A stretch of DNA of 48,576 nt, taken from an uncultured Pelagibacteraceae bacterium (GTDB lineage Bacteria; Pseudomonadota; Alphaproteobacteria; Pelagibacterales; Pelagibacteraceae). Below, piece by piece: positions 14,942 through 23,163 of the stretch (within the stretch, counting starts at the first letter, position 1; each line of letters opens with the position of its first letter). The stretch is taken from the NCBI GenBank assembly GCA_902565935.1, contig CACFGT010000010.1:1-48576 (forward strand), given 5' to 3'. The notes beneath the pieces are model-generated. The model saw nothing but the letters and a program-made list of their open reading frames with translations, was not told the origin of the DNA and ran no database searches. The position numbers and the translations under genes are program-made.

Positions 14942-15646
14942 AATTATACAAATCAATTTATCTTTAAATCTTAGTACTTTTCTATATTTTAATTCAATCT
15001 CTTGAATTCCTACAGTTAATTGCTTTTTTGAAAAAGGTATTAAAGTTGAAATATATCTTTTTTTAATCATATCTAAATATTTTTCTTTATCTATTTTAAC
15101 ATTGAAAATAAATCTTTTCTTAATTCTCTGAGGATATAAATCTGTAATAATTTTTAATATCTTTTTATCTCTACTTAATGATTTATTAAGTTTATTTTTC
15201 ATTAATTTAAAAGTTGGAATTTCATTTTTACCAGTATCTAGAGTAAAAATTAAAATTTTGCCTTTTGGATTTACAGTTCTTTTTAATATCTTTAATAATT
15301 TTTTGATTTCACCGAATTTCATTAAGTGAATTGTTTGTTTGATTAAGATTAAATCAAATTTTTGATCTTTTTTGAAAGAAAGATTCAAAATATTTATTTT
15401 TTTAAAATTAATTCTTTTATCTCTATCTTTGTGATTAACAATATCTATTCCTAATGGTTTTTCTTTAAGTTTAAGTTTTGATCTTAAAGAACCTAAAATC
15501 TTTCCACGCCCACATCCAATATCTAAAATTTTAGAATTTGAATTAATTTTTATATTTTTAATTAAAAAATTATTAAATGATTCAATATAATCTTTTGATG
15601 ATAACCAAGTTTCATTGTCCCAGTTTTTAATGACAATTGATGCCAT
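14936..15646 (-). CDS. Class I SAM-dependent methyltransferase
   Basis: Rossmann-fold methyltransferase of 236 residues. Motif I is ILDIGCGRGKI at 40-50, the acidic post-motif is PLGIDIVN near 63-70, and motif IV-like DLILIKQTIHLM lies near 103-114. The C-terminal third is Lys-rich, with no clear substrate domain. The substrate (small molecule, lipid or RNA) is unknown. Its start overlaps the 3' end of the DUF4396 gene by 20 bases, so the two are coupled. Confidence 0.8.
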   Translation of the reverse strand: MASIVIKNWDNETWLSSKDYIESFNNFLIKNIKINSNSKILDIGCGRGKILGSLRSKLKLKEKPLGIDIVNHKDRDKRINFKKINILNLSFKKDQKFDLILIKQTIHLMKFGEIKKLLKILKRTVNPKGKILIFTLDTGKNEIPTFKLMKNKLNKSLSRDKKILKIITDLYPQRIKKRFIFNVKIDKEKYLDMIKKRYISTLIPFSKKQLTVGIQEIELKYRKVLRFKDKLICIIL

Positions 15647-16064
15647 ATTTTTTCAACCTCCAATAATTATATGGCCACGGTGTTAAAAAACCAACAATAA
15701 GCATTAAAGGTACAACCCACCAAGTTAATATTGCTCCACCAGTTAAAAAATAATCTGTCAAATTCATTGTGGTTTCCATACTTATCATAGAAATAAAACT
15801 CATACCTAAAGCCGTTTTTAAAGCTTTTTGAAATTCTAGATTTTGTCGAATTAAGATAATTGTTTCAAGTATAACACTCGTAATTAAACCATTGATAATT
15901 GCTAATACCATTATTGCTAAGACAGGAAATGGTATTTTTGTTAACTGGAAAAATAAGATGGTACCAAAGTCACCAATTGAACAACCAAGTAAACACCAGG
16001 CTGTATTTTTTGCACTTTGTCTCCATGTATGCTTACATGACCAGTCAAATGTAGTGGTTTCCAT
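15627..16064 (-). CDS. DUF4396-like membrane protein
   Basis: The 145-residue protein has about four membrane spans. It contains WRQSAKNTAWCLLGCSIGDFGTI, which looks like the conserved N-terminal core of DUF4396, a family often found near metal or redox genes. Two Cys and nearby His residues (C10, H12, C24, C28) could bind metal. The function of the family is not known to me. The gene is divergent from the persulfide-dioxygenase-like gene with a 22-base gap. Confidence 0.65.
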   Translation of the reverse strand: METTTFDWSCKHTWRQSAKNTAWCLLGCSIGDFGTILFFQLTKIPFPVLAIMVLAIINGLITSVILETIILIRQNLEFQKALKTALGMSFISMISMETTMNLTDYFLTGGAILTWWVVPLMLIVGFLTPWPYNYWRLKKYGINCH

Positions 16065-16086
16065 ACATATATGATAATATTTGATT

Positions 16087-16767
16087 ATGATTTTTAAACA
16101 ATTATTTGATCAAAAATCCAGCACTTACACTTACTTAATTGCCTCAGCTAAAGGAAGAGAAGCATTAATTATCGATCCAGTAATTGAAAATGTAAATCAA
16201 TATGTTCAATTGTTAAAAGAATTAAATTTAAATTTAGTGAAGGTAATAGATACCCATATCCATGCGGATCATGTAACTGGTGCTTCAAAACTTAAAGATA
16301 TCACCAAGTGCATAACAATAATGGGTGATCATTCACCAGCAAATACTGTAGAGATAAAAGTTAAAGATGACGAATATATAAATTTAGATACTTTAAAAAT
16401 TAGAGCTATGTATACTCCTGGACATACATCTGATAGTTATAGTTTTTTAATGGATAATTATCTTTTTTCTGGTGACACATTATTAATTAATGGAACAGGT
16501 AGAACAGATTTTCAAAATGGTAACGCTAAAGATGCTTACAATTCAATTTTTAATAAGCTATTAAAATTACCTGAAGAAACTTTTTTATATCCTGCTCATG
16601 ATTATAAAGGAGAAAAAGTAAGTACAATTGGTAAAGAAAAAAAACAAAACCCAAGATTACAAGTAAATAGTGTTGATGAATATGTTGAAATAATGAACAA
16701 TCTAAATTTAAAAAAACCGGCTGAGATTGAGACTAATGTAGCAAAAAATATTAGACTAGGTGCTTAG
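16087..16767 (+). CDS. MBL-fold hydrolase, persulfide dioxygenase (ETHE1)-like
   Basis: Metallo-beta-lactamase fold enzyme of 226 residues. The metal motif THIHADH gives H57, H59, D61 and H62; later ligands lie in PGHTSDSYSF and in YPAHDYKGE. The GRTDFQNG segment is typical of the ETHE1/PDO group, which oxidises glutathione persulfide to sulfite with a mononuclear iron. Glyoxalase II is less likely given these motifs. The frame is open from a TTG at 16081, but the ATG at 16087 gives a better match to the family N-terminus and is used here. Confidence 0.85.
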   Translation: MIFKQLFDQKSSTYTYLIASAKGREALIIDPVIENVNQYVQLLKELNLNLVKVIDTHIHADHVTGASKLKDITKCITIMGDHSPANTVEIKVKDDEYINLDTLKIRAMYTPGHTSDSYSFLMDNYLFSGDTLLINGTGRTDFQNGNAKDAYNSIFNKLLKLPEETFLYPAHDYKGEKVSTIGKEKKQNPRLQVNSVDEYVEIMNNLNLKKPAEIETNVAKNIRLGA

Positions 16768-16769
16768 TA

Positions 16770-17159
16770 TTAAATAGATGTTTTTATAGCTTCGTAAATT
16801 AAGTCCTCAGTAGTTTCACCAATACTTCTATAAACCTCTTTACTACCTTTAAAAATTAATAATGATGTTTGATATTGAATATTAAATAAGTTTGCAATTT
16901 CTTTATTTGTTACATCGAATGCAAAATATTCAATATTTGTAAATTCAATATCTGATAATTTTCCTTCCTTTTTTGCTTTATTCAAAATTTTCATTTGACT
17001 AGCACAAGACGAACAATATTTTATCCAAGAACTTACTATTACAATCTTGCCGTCAGCTTGCGCTTTTTGAAACAACTCTTTATTAAAAGTTGTCTCTTTT
17101 TCCATGGAATTTGCGCTAAATGCAAAAATACAAAAAATAAATACAAATATTTTTTTCAT
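16770..17159 (-). CDS. Exported thioredoxin-like protein
   Basis: The 129-residue protein has a signal sequence (hydrophobic 4-16) and a thioredoxin fold with the redox pair C49-S-S-C52 in WIKYCSSCASQM. The C-terminal TSLLIFKGSKEVYRSIG segment is the usual cis-Pro region with Thr-Ser where Thr-Pro is expected, so the cis-proline appears to be missing. It is likely a periplasmic disulfide reductase or carrier. It is convergent with the persulfide-dioxygenase-like gene and 6 bases downstream of azlD. Confidence 0.75.
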   Translation of the reverse strand: MKKIFVFIFCIFAFSANSMEKETTFNKELFQKAQADGKIVIVSSWIKYCSSCASQMKILNKAKKEGKLSDIEFTNIEYFAFDVTNKEIANLFNIQYQTSLLIFKGSKEVYRSIGETTEDLIYEAIKTSI

Positions 17160-17165
17160 ATTTAA

Positions 17166-17480
17166 CTATACAACAAATATTAAAAACCAATAAGAAGCTA
17201 ATCCTGAAAATATTGTCGCAATTATACTCCTTGAAAAAATTCCAATTAAGGCTGCAATTAATGCTGCCATTATTTTTGGATTATTCTCAATTAAAATTGA
17301 TCCTGAATCATCTAAAAAAATAGCTGGAAAAATAATTGCTGGAAATATTGCTGATGGTACATAAGATAAAACTTGTCTTATTCTGTTGTTGAACATTTCT
17401 TTTTTTATCAATGCTATCATAGAAAATCTCGTTAGATAAGTAATCACACCACAATATATTATTAAAGCCCAATTACTCAT
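17166..17480 (-). CDS. azlD: Branched-chain amino acid exporter subunit AzlD
   Basis: Small integral membrane protein of 104 residues with four short spans (IIYCGVITYLTRF, VPSAIFPAIIFPAIFL, MAALIAALIGIFSR, SGLASYWFLIFV). AzlD is the small partner of AzlC in LIV-E-type amino acid exporters. It overlaps the azlC end by 8 bases, the usual arrangement. Specificity in this organism is inferred from the family only. Confidence 0.85.
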   Translation of the reverse strand: MSNWALIIYCGVITYLTRFSMIALIKKEMFNNRIRQVLSYVPSAIFPAIIFPAIFLDDSGSILIENNPKIMAALIAALIGIFSRSIIATIFSGLASYWFLIFVV

Positions 17481-18168
17481 TCTTTTTTACCGTTCTTGTT
17501 AATATCATTGCTGCTAATAAACCTGTTAAACCAGCAACTATTGCATATGCTTTGAAAGGAATATAATTATATCCAAGTGTAGCAACCAATCCAGAAACAA
17601 CAATCACAATTACGTTTATGAATTTCCTAAAATCATTAACTAAAAGTGCTAAAAAAGTTAAGGGAACAGCAAAGCTTAACCCAAGTTTTTCTGGTATCGC
17701 TGCACCTAGTATGATTCCTAAAAAAGTAGTTGATTGCCAAATTACCCAACATGTTGCTCCAGCTCCAACTAAATGAAAATATCTATTTTGATCTTTATTT
17801 TTCTTGAGATACTCATTTGATATTGCATATGCCTGGTCAATTAAAAAATACGAGATAATAATTTTCCAAATCAATTTTAAATCTGATAAATGCTCAGATA
17901 CTACAGCTCCATACAGCAGATGACGTGAATTTACAGCACCAACTGAACTTATAATGACCAAAGAAGAAGCCCCTCCTGAAAATAATTGTAGGAGAACTAT
18001 CTGAGAGGCACCGCCAAAAACTATTAAAGACATTCCCATGGTTTCTAACGGACTAAATCCAACATCAATTGAAAGAACTCCAAAAATTAGACCAAAAGGA
18101 ATAACTGGTATCATTAGGGGACTAACATCAATGATACCTTTTAAAAAAACTTTCAGATTACTTTTCAT
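17473..18168 (-). CDS. azlC: Branched-chain amino acid exporter subunit AzlC
   Basis: The 231-residue membrane protein of the AzlC/YgaZ family has about six to seven spans. Conserved stretches include PFGLIFGVLSIDVGFSPLE and the SRHLLYGAVVSEHL segment with its Arg-His pair, a family hallmark. Together with AzlD it forms an amino acid exporter. It ends within azlD and lies 17 bases downstream of the iron transporter ATPase gene, so it may be read through from that operon. Confidence 0.87.
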   Translation of the reverse strand: MKSNLKVFLKGIIDVSPLMIPVIPFGLIFGVLSIDVGFSPLETMGMSLIVFGGASQIVLLQLFSGGASSLVIISSVGAVNSRHLLYGAVVSEHLSDLKLIWKIIISYFLIDQAYAISNEYLKKNKDQNRYFHLVGAGATCWVIWQSTTFLGIILGAAIPEKLGLSFAVPLTFLALLVNDFRKFINVIVIVVSGLVATLGYNYIPFKAYAIVAGLTGLLAAMILTRTVKKNE

Positions 18169-18185
18169 ATTCTAAAAGGTTTTTA

Positions 18186-19247
18186 TTAGAAGCAAACTAT
18201 ATGATCAATATGAATTGGTCTTTTTATACCAAATTTTTCGTCAACTTCATGTTGATGTATGTGATGTGAATGAACAAATACCGGTATCAAGGTATTACTT
18301 GGTGTTTTGAGTGTATAAATAAAGTTGGTTCCTCTAAATTTTCTATCCACTACTTCAAGTTTTAAATTACTTCGATCATCATGCTCAAGATCTTCTGGTT
18401 GAAGCAAAAGTTGTACATTTGAGCCTTTGGGATATTCTTTAATAAAATTACCCTCAATTGTTCCTAAATCCCAATTTTCTAAAGTGTTCTTACCAGTCAC
18501 TTTTGCAGGAATTAATATTCCTCTATTCAAAAAATTTACAACCTCAACAGAATTTGGGAAATGATAAACTTTATAAGGATCATCAAATTGTTTCAGTTGT
18601 TGATCTAAAATTATTCCACATTTTGATCCTAAATAAAATGCCTCATATGAATCGTGTGTAACTATAATTGTTGTGATCTTTAATTGATTTAAGATTTTTT
18701 TAAGTCTGACTTGGATTTCTTCTTTAAAACTTTGATCAACATTTGATAAAGGTTCATCTAACAATAAGAGATCTGGTTGAGTTATTAGAGATCTTGCAAG
18801 AGAAGCTCTTTGTGCTTCACCAGCACTAATTTCATGTGGATATTTATTTAGAATGTGAAAGATATCTAATAAATCTACAATATCTTTTAAAGTAAGTTTT
18901 TTTTTATGTTTTTCTTTATTTCTTTCCGAGCCTAATAATATATTTTTCTCAACAGTGTAATGAGGAAACAAGCTATTGTCTTGAAATGCAAGTGACACAT
19001 TTCTATTTTCTGGCTCAACATTATTTTTTTCTGAGGAGATTGTTTTACCATTTAATTTAATTAAACCTTTTTTAATCTTCTCTAAACCCGCAATTGTTCT
19101 TAAAATAGTTGTTTTACCTATTCCAGAGGGTCCCAAAAGGCATATCACATCACCTTCATTTTCTATGGAAAAGGAAACATTTTTTACTTTGGTTTTGCCA
19201 CCAACATTAAAATCAACATTTTTAATTTCAAAAAAATTTTTACTCAT
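18186..19247 (-). CDS. fbpC: Ferric iron ABC transporter ATP-binding protein
   Basis: The 353-residue ATPase energises ferric iron uptake. Walker A GPSGIGKTT lies at 39-47 and Walker B LLLLDEP near 157-163, followed by SNVD and a switch His in VTHD. The ABC signature reads ISAGEAQR instead of the usual LSGGQQQR. The C-terminal 120 residues form a TOBE/OB domain as in FbpC and PotA. It overlaps the permease gene by 8 bases. Substrate is assigned from the FbpA-like protein and Fur boxes upstream. Confidence 0.9.
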   Translation of the reverse strand: MSKNFFEIKNVDFNVGGKTKVKNVSFSIENEGDVICLLGPSGIGKTTILRTIAGLEKIKKGLIKLNGKTISSEKNNVEPENRNVSLAFQDNSLFPHYTVEKNILLGSERNKEKHKKKLTLKDIVDLLDIFHILNKYPHEISAGEAQRASLARSLITQPDLLLLDEPLSNVDQSFKEEIQVRLKKILNQLKITTIIVTHDSYEAFYLGSKCGIILDQQLKQFDDPYKVYHFPNSVEVVNFLNRGILIPAKVTGKNTLENWDLGTIEGNFIKEYPKGSNVQLLLQPEDLEHDDRSNLKLEVVDRKFRGTNFIYTLKTPSNTLIPVFVHSHHIHQHEVDEKFGIKRPIHIDHIVCF

Positions 19248-20859
19248 AGTTATCTCTTAAAATATATTTAGATGTAACTATTATAAAAGAAGTTGCAATC
19301 AAAATTAAAAATAGTGATGGAACTGCAGCAGCTTCTAACAAATCCTCTGATGCGGAAATGTAGGCTGTAGTTGCAAAAGTTTCAAAATTGAAAGGTCTTA
19401 AAATCAAAGTAATTGGCAACTCTCTAATAATTTCTAAAGAAATCAATATAAAAACAAACAATAATGAATTTCTTAAAAAAGGAATATGTATGTTCATAAA
19501 TGTTTTTCTTTTTGAATATCCAAGTAAATAAGAACTTTCGTCAACTGATATATTAATTTTTTCATATCCTGATTTAATTCCATTAAAAGCTAAAGAATAA
19601 AATCTAATAAAATAAACAATTACTAATCCTAATATTGAACCAATAAATACTTTTTTAATTGATAAGAAACCATAAGTTTTTACCACGCTCTCGTCAAACC
19701 AAGCGATAAAAGTAATAAAGGCAACTGCTAAAATTACACCTGGGATTGCATAGCCTGAGATTGATAAAGTTGACAAAATATTTAAAGTTTTATCTTTGTT
19801 AACTCTATTTCCGTAATTCGAAATAAGAGCAAATATAATTAAAAACAGACTAGATAAAACAACCAAATAGAGTGTATTAATGAGAAGTTTAGTTATCTGT
19901 AAATCAATCAGGTTTTCTGGGAATTTTATTGTCCAATACATCATTTGAATAAGTGGGAATAAAAAACTTAAGAAAAAAACTAAAAAGCAAAACGTGAAAG
20001 CCATCAAAGATTTACTACCTGAAAGCTTAATTTTTTGTTTTTGTTTAAATCCACCTCTTGAATTCATGTGATATTTAGCCTTTTTTCTTGAAAAATTTTC
20101 TAAAACAAAAAGAGCAAATATAAATAAAAGTAAAAAAAAGGATAATTGGTTAGCAAAAGCTAAATCATCAAACGCTATCCATGAGTTGTAAATTCCTGTT
20201 GTTAAAGTGTTTATTGAAAAAAAATCAACTGCTCCAAATTCTGCAAGTGTTTCCATAGCAACTAATGACAGACCCGCAACTATTGCAGGTCGTGCAGCAG
20301 GTAAAATAATAGAATATAAAGTTTTAAATTTGGTAAAACCTAAATTTTTTCCTAAATCTATCAAATTTTGAGGTTGATATAAAAAAGATGCTCTAGCTAA
20401 AACATACACATATGCATACAAAGAAAAAGAAATAGAGAGAATTGCTCCGAATAATCCATCAAACTTTGGAATACTTTGATTGTAATTAGCTTCACCAAAC
20501 AAACTTTTTAAGATAGTGAATGCGGTTCCATAATTTTCAAAAAAAGCAGTCAATGAATAGGCATAAATATAAGGTGGAACTGCAAAAGAAAGTATTAATG
20601 CCCATTTAAAAAAATTACTAAAGGGAAATTCAAAAAAAGATACTAAATATGCAGATCCAGTACCTATCAAAAAAGTTAATATTAATACGCTAAATAATAA
20701 AATTAACGAATTTAATATATACTCTAGTAGAAAAGTGTCTTTTAAAACTTGATAATAATTAGAGGTATTTTCAAAAAAACTTGAAAAAACTGTTAAGATT
20801 GGAATTAGAACAAAAACAGAAATAAAAAAAGAAGATATATACCAAAAATTTATTCTCAT
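19240..20859 (-). CDS. fbpB: Ferric iron ABC transporter permease (fused, two domains)
   Basis: The 539-residue inner-membrane protein has two consecutive permease halves of six spans each, as in FbpB/SfuB. EAA-type loops for ATPase docking lie near 165-185 (DLGKNLGFTKFKTLYSIILPAARPAI) and 445-470 (YLLGYSKRKTFMNIHIPFLRNS). Normal length for the fused form. A hairpin and a small Cys-motif gene separate it from fbpA. Confidence 0.92.
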   Translation of the reverse strand: MRINFWYISSFFISVFVLIPILTVFSSFFENTSNYYQVLKDTFLLEYILNSLILLFSVLILTFLIGTGSAYLVSFFEFPFSNFFKWALILSFAVPPYIYAYSLTAFFENYGTAFTILKSLFGEANYNQSIPKFDGLFGAILSISFSLYAYVYVLARASFLYQPQNLIDLGKNLGFTKFKTLYSIILPAARPAIVAGLSLVAMETLAEFGAVDFFSINTLTTGIYNSWIAFDDLAFANQLSFFLLLFIFALFVLENFSRKKAKYHMNSRGGFKQKQKIKLSGSKSLMAFTFCFLVFFLSFLFPLIQMMYWTIKFPENLIDLQITKLLINTLYLVVLSSLFLIIFALISNYGNRVNKDKTLNILSTLSISGYAIPGVILAVAFITFIAWFDESVVKTYGFLSIKKVFIGSILGLVIVYFIRFYSLAFNGIKSGYEKINISVDESSYLLGYSKRKTFMNIHIPFLRNSLLFVFILISLEIIRELPITLILRPFNFETFATTAYISASEDLLEAAAVPSLFLILIATSFIIVTSKYILRDNYE

Positions 20860-20896
20860 AATTTATAATCCGCCTTATAAAAATGAAAAAGTATTT

Positions 20897-20945
20897 GTGT
20901 CTACGCTAGGAGGAAGGAGACATCTTGCCTAATAAACGTAGACAC
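20897..20945 (-). terminator. Intra-operon hairpin between fbpA and fbpB
   Basis: GTGTCTACG (20897-20905) and CGTAGACAC (20937-20945) are perfect 9-bp arms, with an inner TAGG/CCTA pairing. On the minus-strand RNA a U-rich stretch (ACUUUUUC) follows a few bases after the stem. It is likely a partial terminator or 3' stabiliser that keeps binding-protein mRNA more abundant than permease mRNA. Confidence 0.55.
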
Positions 20946-20955
20946 CCAGAAAAAA

Positions 20956-21126
20956 TCAAAAATTAAATACTTTTAGGATATGCGGAACCTCCTTTGTTTT
21001 AATTTCTGAAAGTTTTCTATTATTTATTCTTTTATTGATCTTTTCACACTCTAAATTACATGGGGAACATGCTTTAGAAGATTTATTTAAATCAATACTA
21101 GATATAAATTTCTTTTTTACTTTCAC
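20956..21126 (-). CDS. Cys-motif microprotein in the iron operon (56 aa)
   Basis: Open frame from GTG (21126) to TGA, 56 residues, starting 4 bases past the fbpA stop. A GGAAG Shine-Dalgarno lies inside the fbpA end, about 8 bases upstream of the GTG. The product is basic and soluble, with a CxxCxxxC motif at C20, C23 and C27 (KACSPCNLECEK) and no membrane span. Three clustered cysteines in an iron operon suggest metal or Fe-S binding; this is inference. No family is recognised. Confidence 0.6.
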   Translation of the reverse strand: MKVKKKFISSIDLNKSSKACSPCNLECEKINKRINNRKLSEIKTKEVPHILKVFNF

Positions 21127-21130
21127 AATG

Positions 21131-22159
21131 TTACTTCCAACCCGCAGCTGTCATTACTTCAACAGCAGCTGCTTGATTTTTTCCATAAGAAGCTAACTTA
21201 GTTTTCATATCCTGCTTGAAATCTAATCCTAAATTATTTACAACTAATGGACTTGGTGAAACACCATCGATCATTGGAAACTCAAAAGTATTGTTAGTAA
21301 AATGCTCTTGAGACTGTGGAGTCAATAAAAACTCTACAAGTTTAACGGCATTAGCTTTATTAGGTGCACCTTTTACTAAAGCTGCACAACTCACATTCAT
21401 ATGTGTTCCTCTATCGTTTTGATTAGGAAAGAAAGCTTTTACTTTTTTTGCTGCTTCTTGTTGTTCAGCGCCTTTTTTACCAGATAACATAAGAGCTAAA
21501 TAATAAGTGTTAGCAACTGCAATGTCAGCTTCACCAGCTGCTACTGCCATTATTTGTGCTCTATCATTGCCAGTTGGTGTTCTAGCCATATTAGCCACAA
21601 CCCCTTCGGCCCATTTAGCTGTTGCAGCTTTTCCGTTATTTTTAATTAATGATGCTACTAATGATTTATTATAAATGTTACTAGATTTTCTAATTACTAA
21701 TCTACCTCTCCATTTAGGATCAGCTAGACCTTCATAAGTCATTCCAGATAATTCAGCACCTGTAACTCTTTCAGGTGAATAATAAATTATCCTAGCTCTT
21801 TTTGCGATTCCTACCCACTTGCTAGTTCTAAAGCTTGCAGGAACAGCATCTTTAATTGCTTTAGATGTTAAGCCACCTTGAAGAGTGCCTTTTGCATCCA
21901 TAGCTCCACATCTTCCAGCATCTGCGGTAATATAAAGATCAGCGGAAGAGTCTACACCCTCACTAATTATTCTTTTCTCTAAAGCACCTGATTTTCCATT
22001 TATCAAATTGACTTTGATACCAGTCATATTTGTAAACTTAGAATAAAGCTCCCCGTCAGCTTTATAGTGCCTTGCATTAAAAACATTGACTTCATTTGCA
22101 ATAGCAAAAGATGATACGAACAAAGATGTTATTAATGTTAAAATTGATATTTTTCTCAT
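21131..22159 (-). CDS. fbpA: Ferric iron ABC transporter substrate-binding protein
   Basis: Periplasmic ferric-binding protein of 342 residues with a signal peptide (cut after SFAIA, about 22). The N-terminus EVNVFNARHYKADGELYSKF is typical of FbpA/FutA. The ANTYYLALML segment near 218 carries the paired tyrosines used as iron ligands. It is the first gene of the fbpABC unit and is headed by strong Fur-like boxes and an AGGAAG ribosome site 8 bases before the ATG. Confidence 0.95.
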   Translation of the reverse strand: MRKISILTLITSLFVSSFAIANEVNVFNARHYKADGELYSKFTNMTGIKVNLINGKSGALEKRIISEGVDSSADLYITADAGRCGAMDAKGTLQGGLTSKAIKDAVPASFRTSKWVGIAKRARIIYYSPERVTGAELSGMTYEGLADPKWRGRLVIRKSSNIYNKSLVASLIKNNGKAATAKWAEGVVANMARTPTGNDRAQIMAVAAGEADIAVANTYYLALMLSGKKGAEQQEAAKKVKAFFPNQNDRGTHMNVSCAALVKGAPNKANAVKLVEFLLTPQSQEHFTNNTFEFPMIDGVSPSPLVVNNLGLDFKQDMKTKLASYGKNQAAAVEVMTAAGWK

Positions 22160-22189
22160 TTATTACTTCCTATTCTTCCGCATAATTTA

Positions 22190-22229
22190 TTGAGAATGAT
22201 AATTATTCTCAATGAGAATGATTATCAAT
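22190..22229 (-). promoter_or_regulatory. Overlapping Fur-like boxes of fbpA
   Basis: TTGAGAAT (22190-22197) and ATTCTCAA (22205-22212) form an inverted repeat around GATAATT. It is followed at once by TGAGAATGATTATCA (22213-22227). Both closely resemble the GATAATGATAATCATTATC Fur box and overlap each other, covering the expected promoter 30-70 bases upstream of fbpA. Iron-dependent repression is the clear expectation; Fur versus another family member cannot be told. Confidence 0.85.
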
Positions 22230-22272
22230 CGCAACAATGTCGCACCTTTAGGTTCTTATTCTTCAGATAAAA

Positions 22273-23163
22273 TTATGATTTCCAGTCGCCTATTTTACTA
22301 AACAGAAAATTTCTAAAAGCCTGGACTCTTGCCGTATTTTTAAGAGATTGAGGATAAACAAAGTGAGCTTCGGTTATTGGACCTTCTGATTTAGGCAATA
22401 CTTTAATGACATTGTTTGAGTTATTTACCAAATATTCTGGAAGAGCAGCCAATCCCACACCAGACTCTACCGCAAGGAGCAATCCACTTACACTATTAAC
22501 TTTCATTATTGGTTTTCTTTTTTTTCCATCTGGCATACCTAATTTTAATGCCCAATCAGGATTATAAACAGGTGATGGGGCACCCCTGCCAAAAGATATA
22601 AATTTATGCTTATTTAAATCATTTATTGATTTTGGCATGCCATTTTTCTCTAAATACTTATTAGATCCATATATGTAATATTTTAGATCGACTAATTTTT
22701 TTTGAATATAATTTAATTGTTTTGGTCTCCTCATAAAAATTCCTATATCAGCTTGTCTAGTACTCAAATCAAGTTCTTTATCCTCGAAAATAAGTTCAAT
22801 TTCAATTTCTGGATTTAATCGCATAAATTCTTGTATTCTAGGTGTTAACCAATGAGTTCCAAAACTTCTGACAGTGGTAATTGTTAATTTTCCAGTTGGA
22901 TGTTTTTTTTGATCTCCAAGAGAAGTTTCTACTTCTTTTAATTTACTTATTACTTCATGAGCTGTTTTAAAAACATACTCGCCGTTTTCTGTAAGAGTTA
23001 ATCCTCTTGCATGTCTTTCAAATAATTGGACTTTTAAATCTTGTTCTAAAGATTGAATTTGTCTACTTATTGCTGATTGACTTAAGTTTAAATTGACCGT
23101 AGCATTAGTAAAACTACCAGCCTCTGCAACTGCATGAAAAATTTTTAATTTATCCCAATCCAT
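22273..23163 (-). CDS. LysR-family transcriptional regulator
   Basis: The 296-residue regulator has an N-terminal winged helix-turn-helix (residues 1-60: WDKLKIFHAVAEAGSFTNAT, LNLSQSAISRQIQSLE) and a C-terminal periplasmic-binding-like effector domain from about 90. The start abuts the acuI stop with no gap, so it is the third gene of a folE-acuI-lysR unit. Its effector is unknown; acuI or the neighbouring iron genes are candidate targets. Confidence 0.92.
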   Translation of the reverse strand: MDWDKLKIFHAVAEAGSFTNATVNLNLSQSAISRQIQSLEQDLKVQLFERHARGLTLTENGEYVFKTAHEVISKLKEVETSLGDQKKHPTGKLTITTVRSFGTHWLTPRIQEFMRLNPEIEIELIFEDKELDLSTRQADIGIFMRRPKQLNYIQKKLVDLKYYIYGSNKYLEKNGMPKSINDLNKHKFISFGRGAPSPVYNPDWALKLGMPDGKKRKPIMKVNSVSGLLLAVESGVGLAALPEYLVNNSNNVIKVLPKSEGPITEAHFVYPQSLKNTARVQAFRNFLFSKIGDWKS

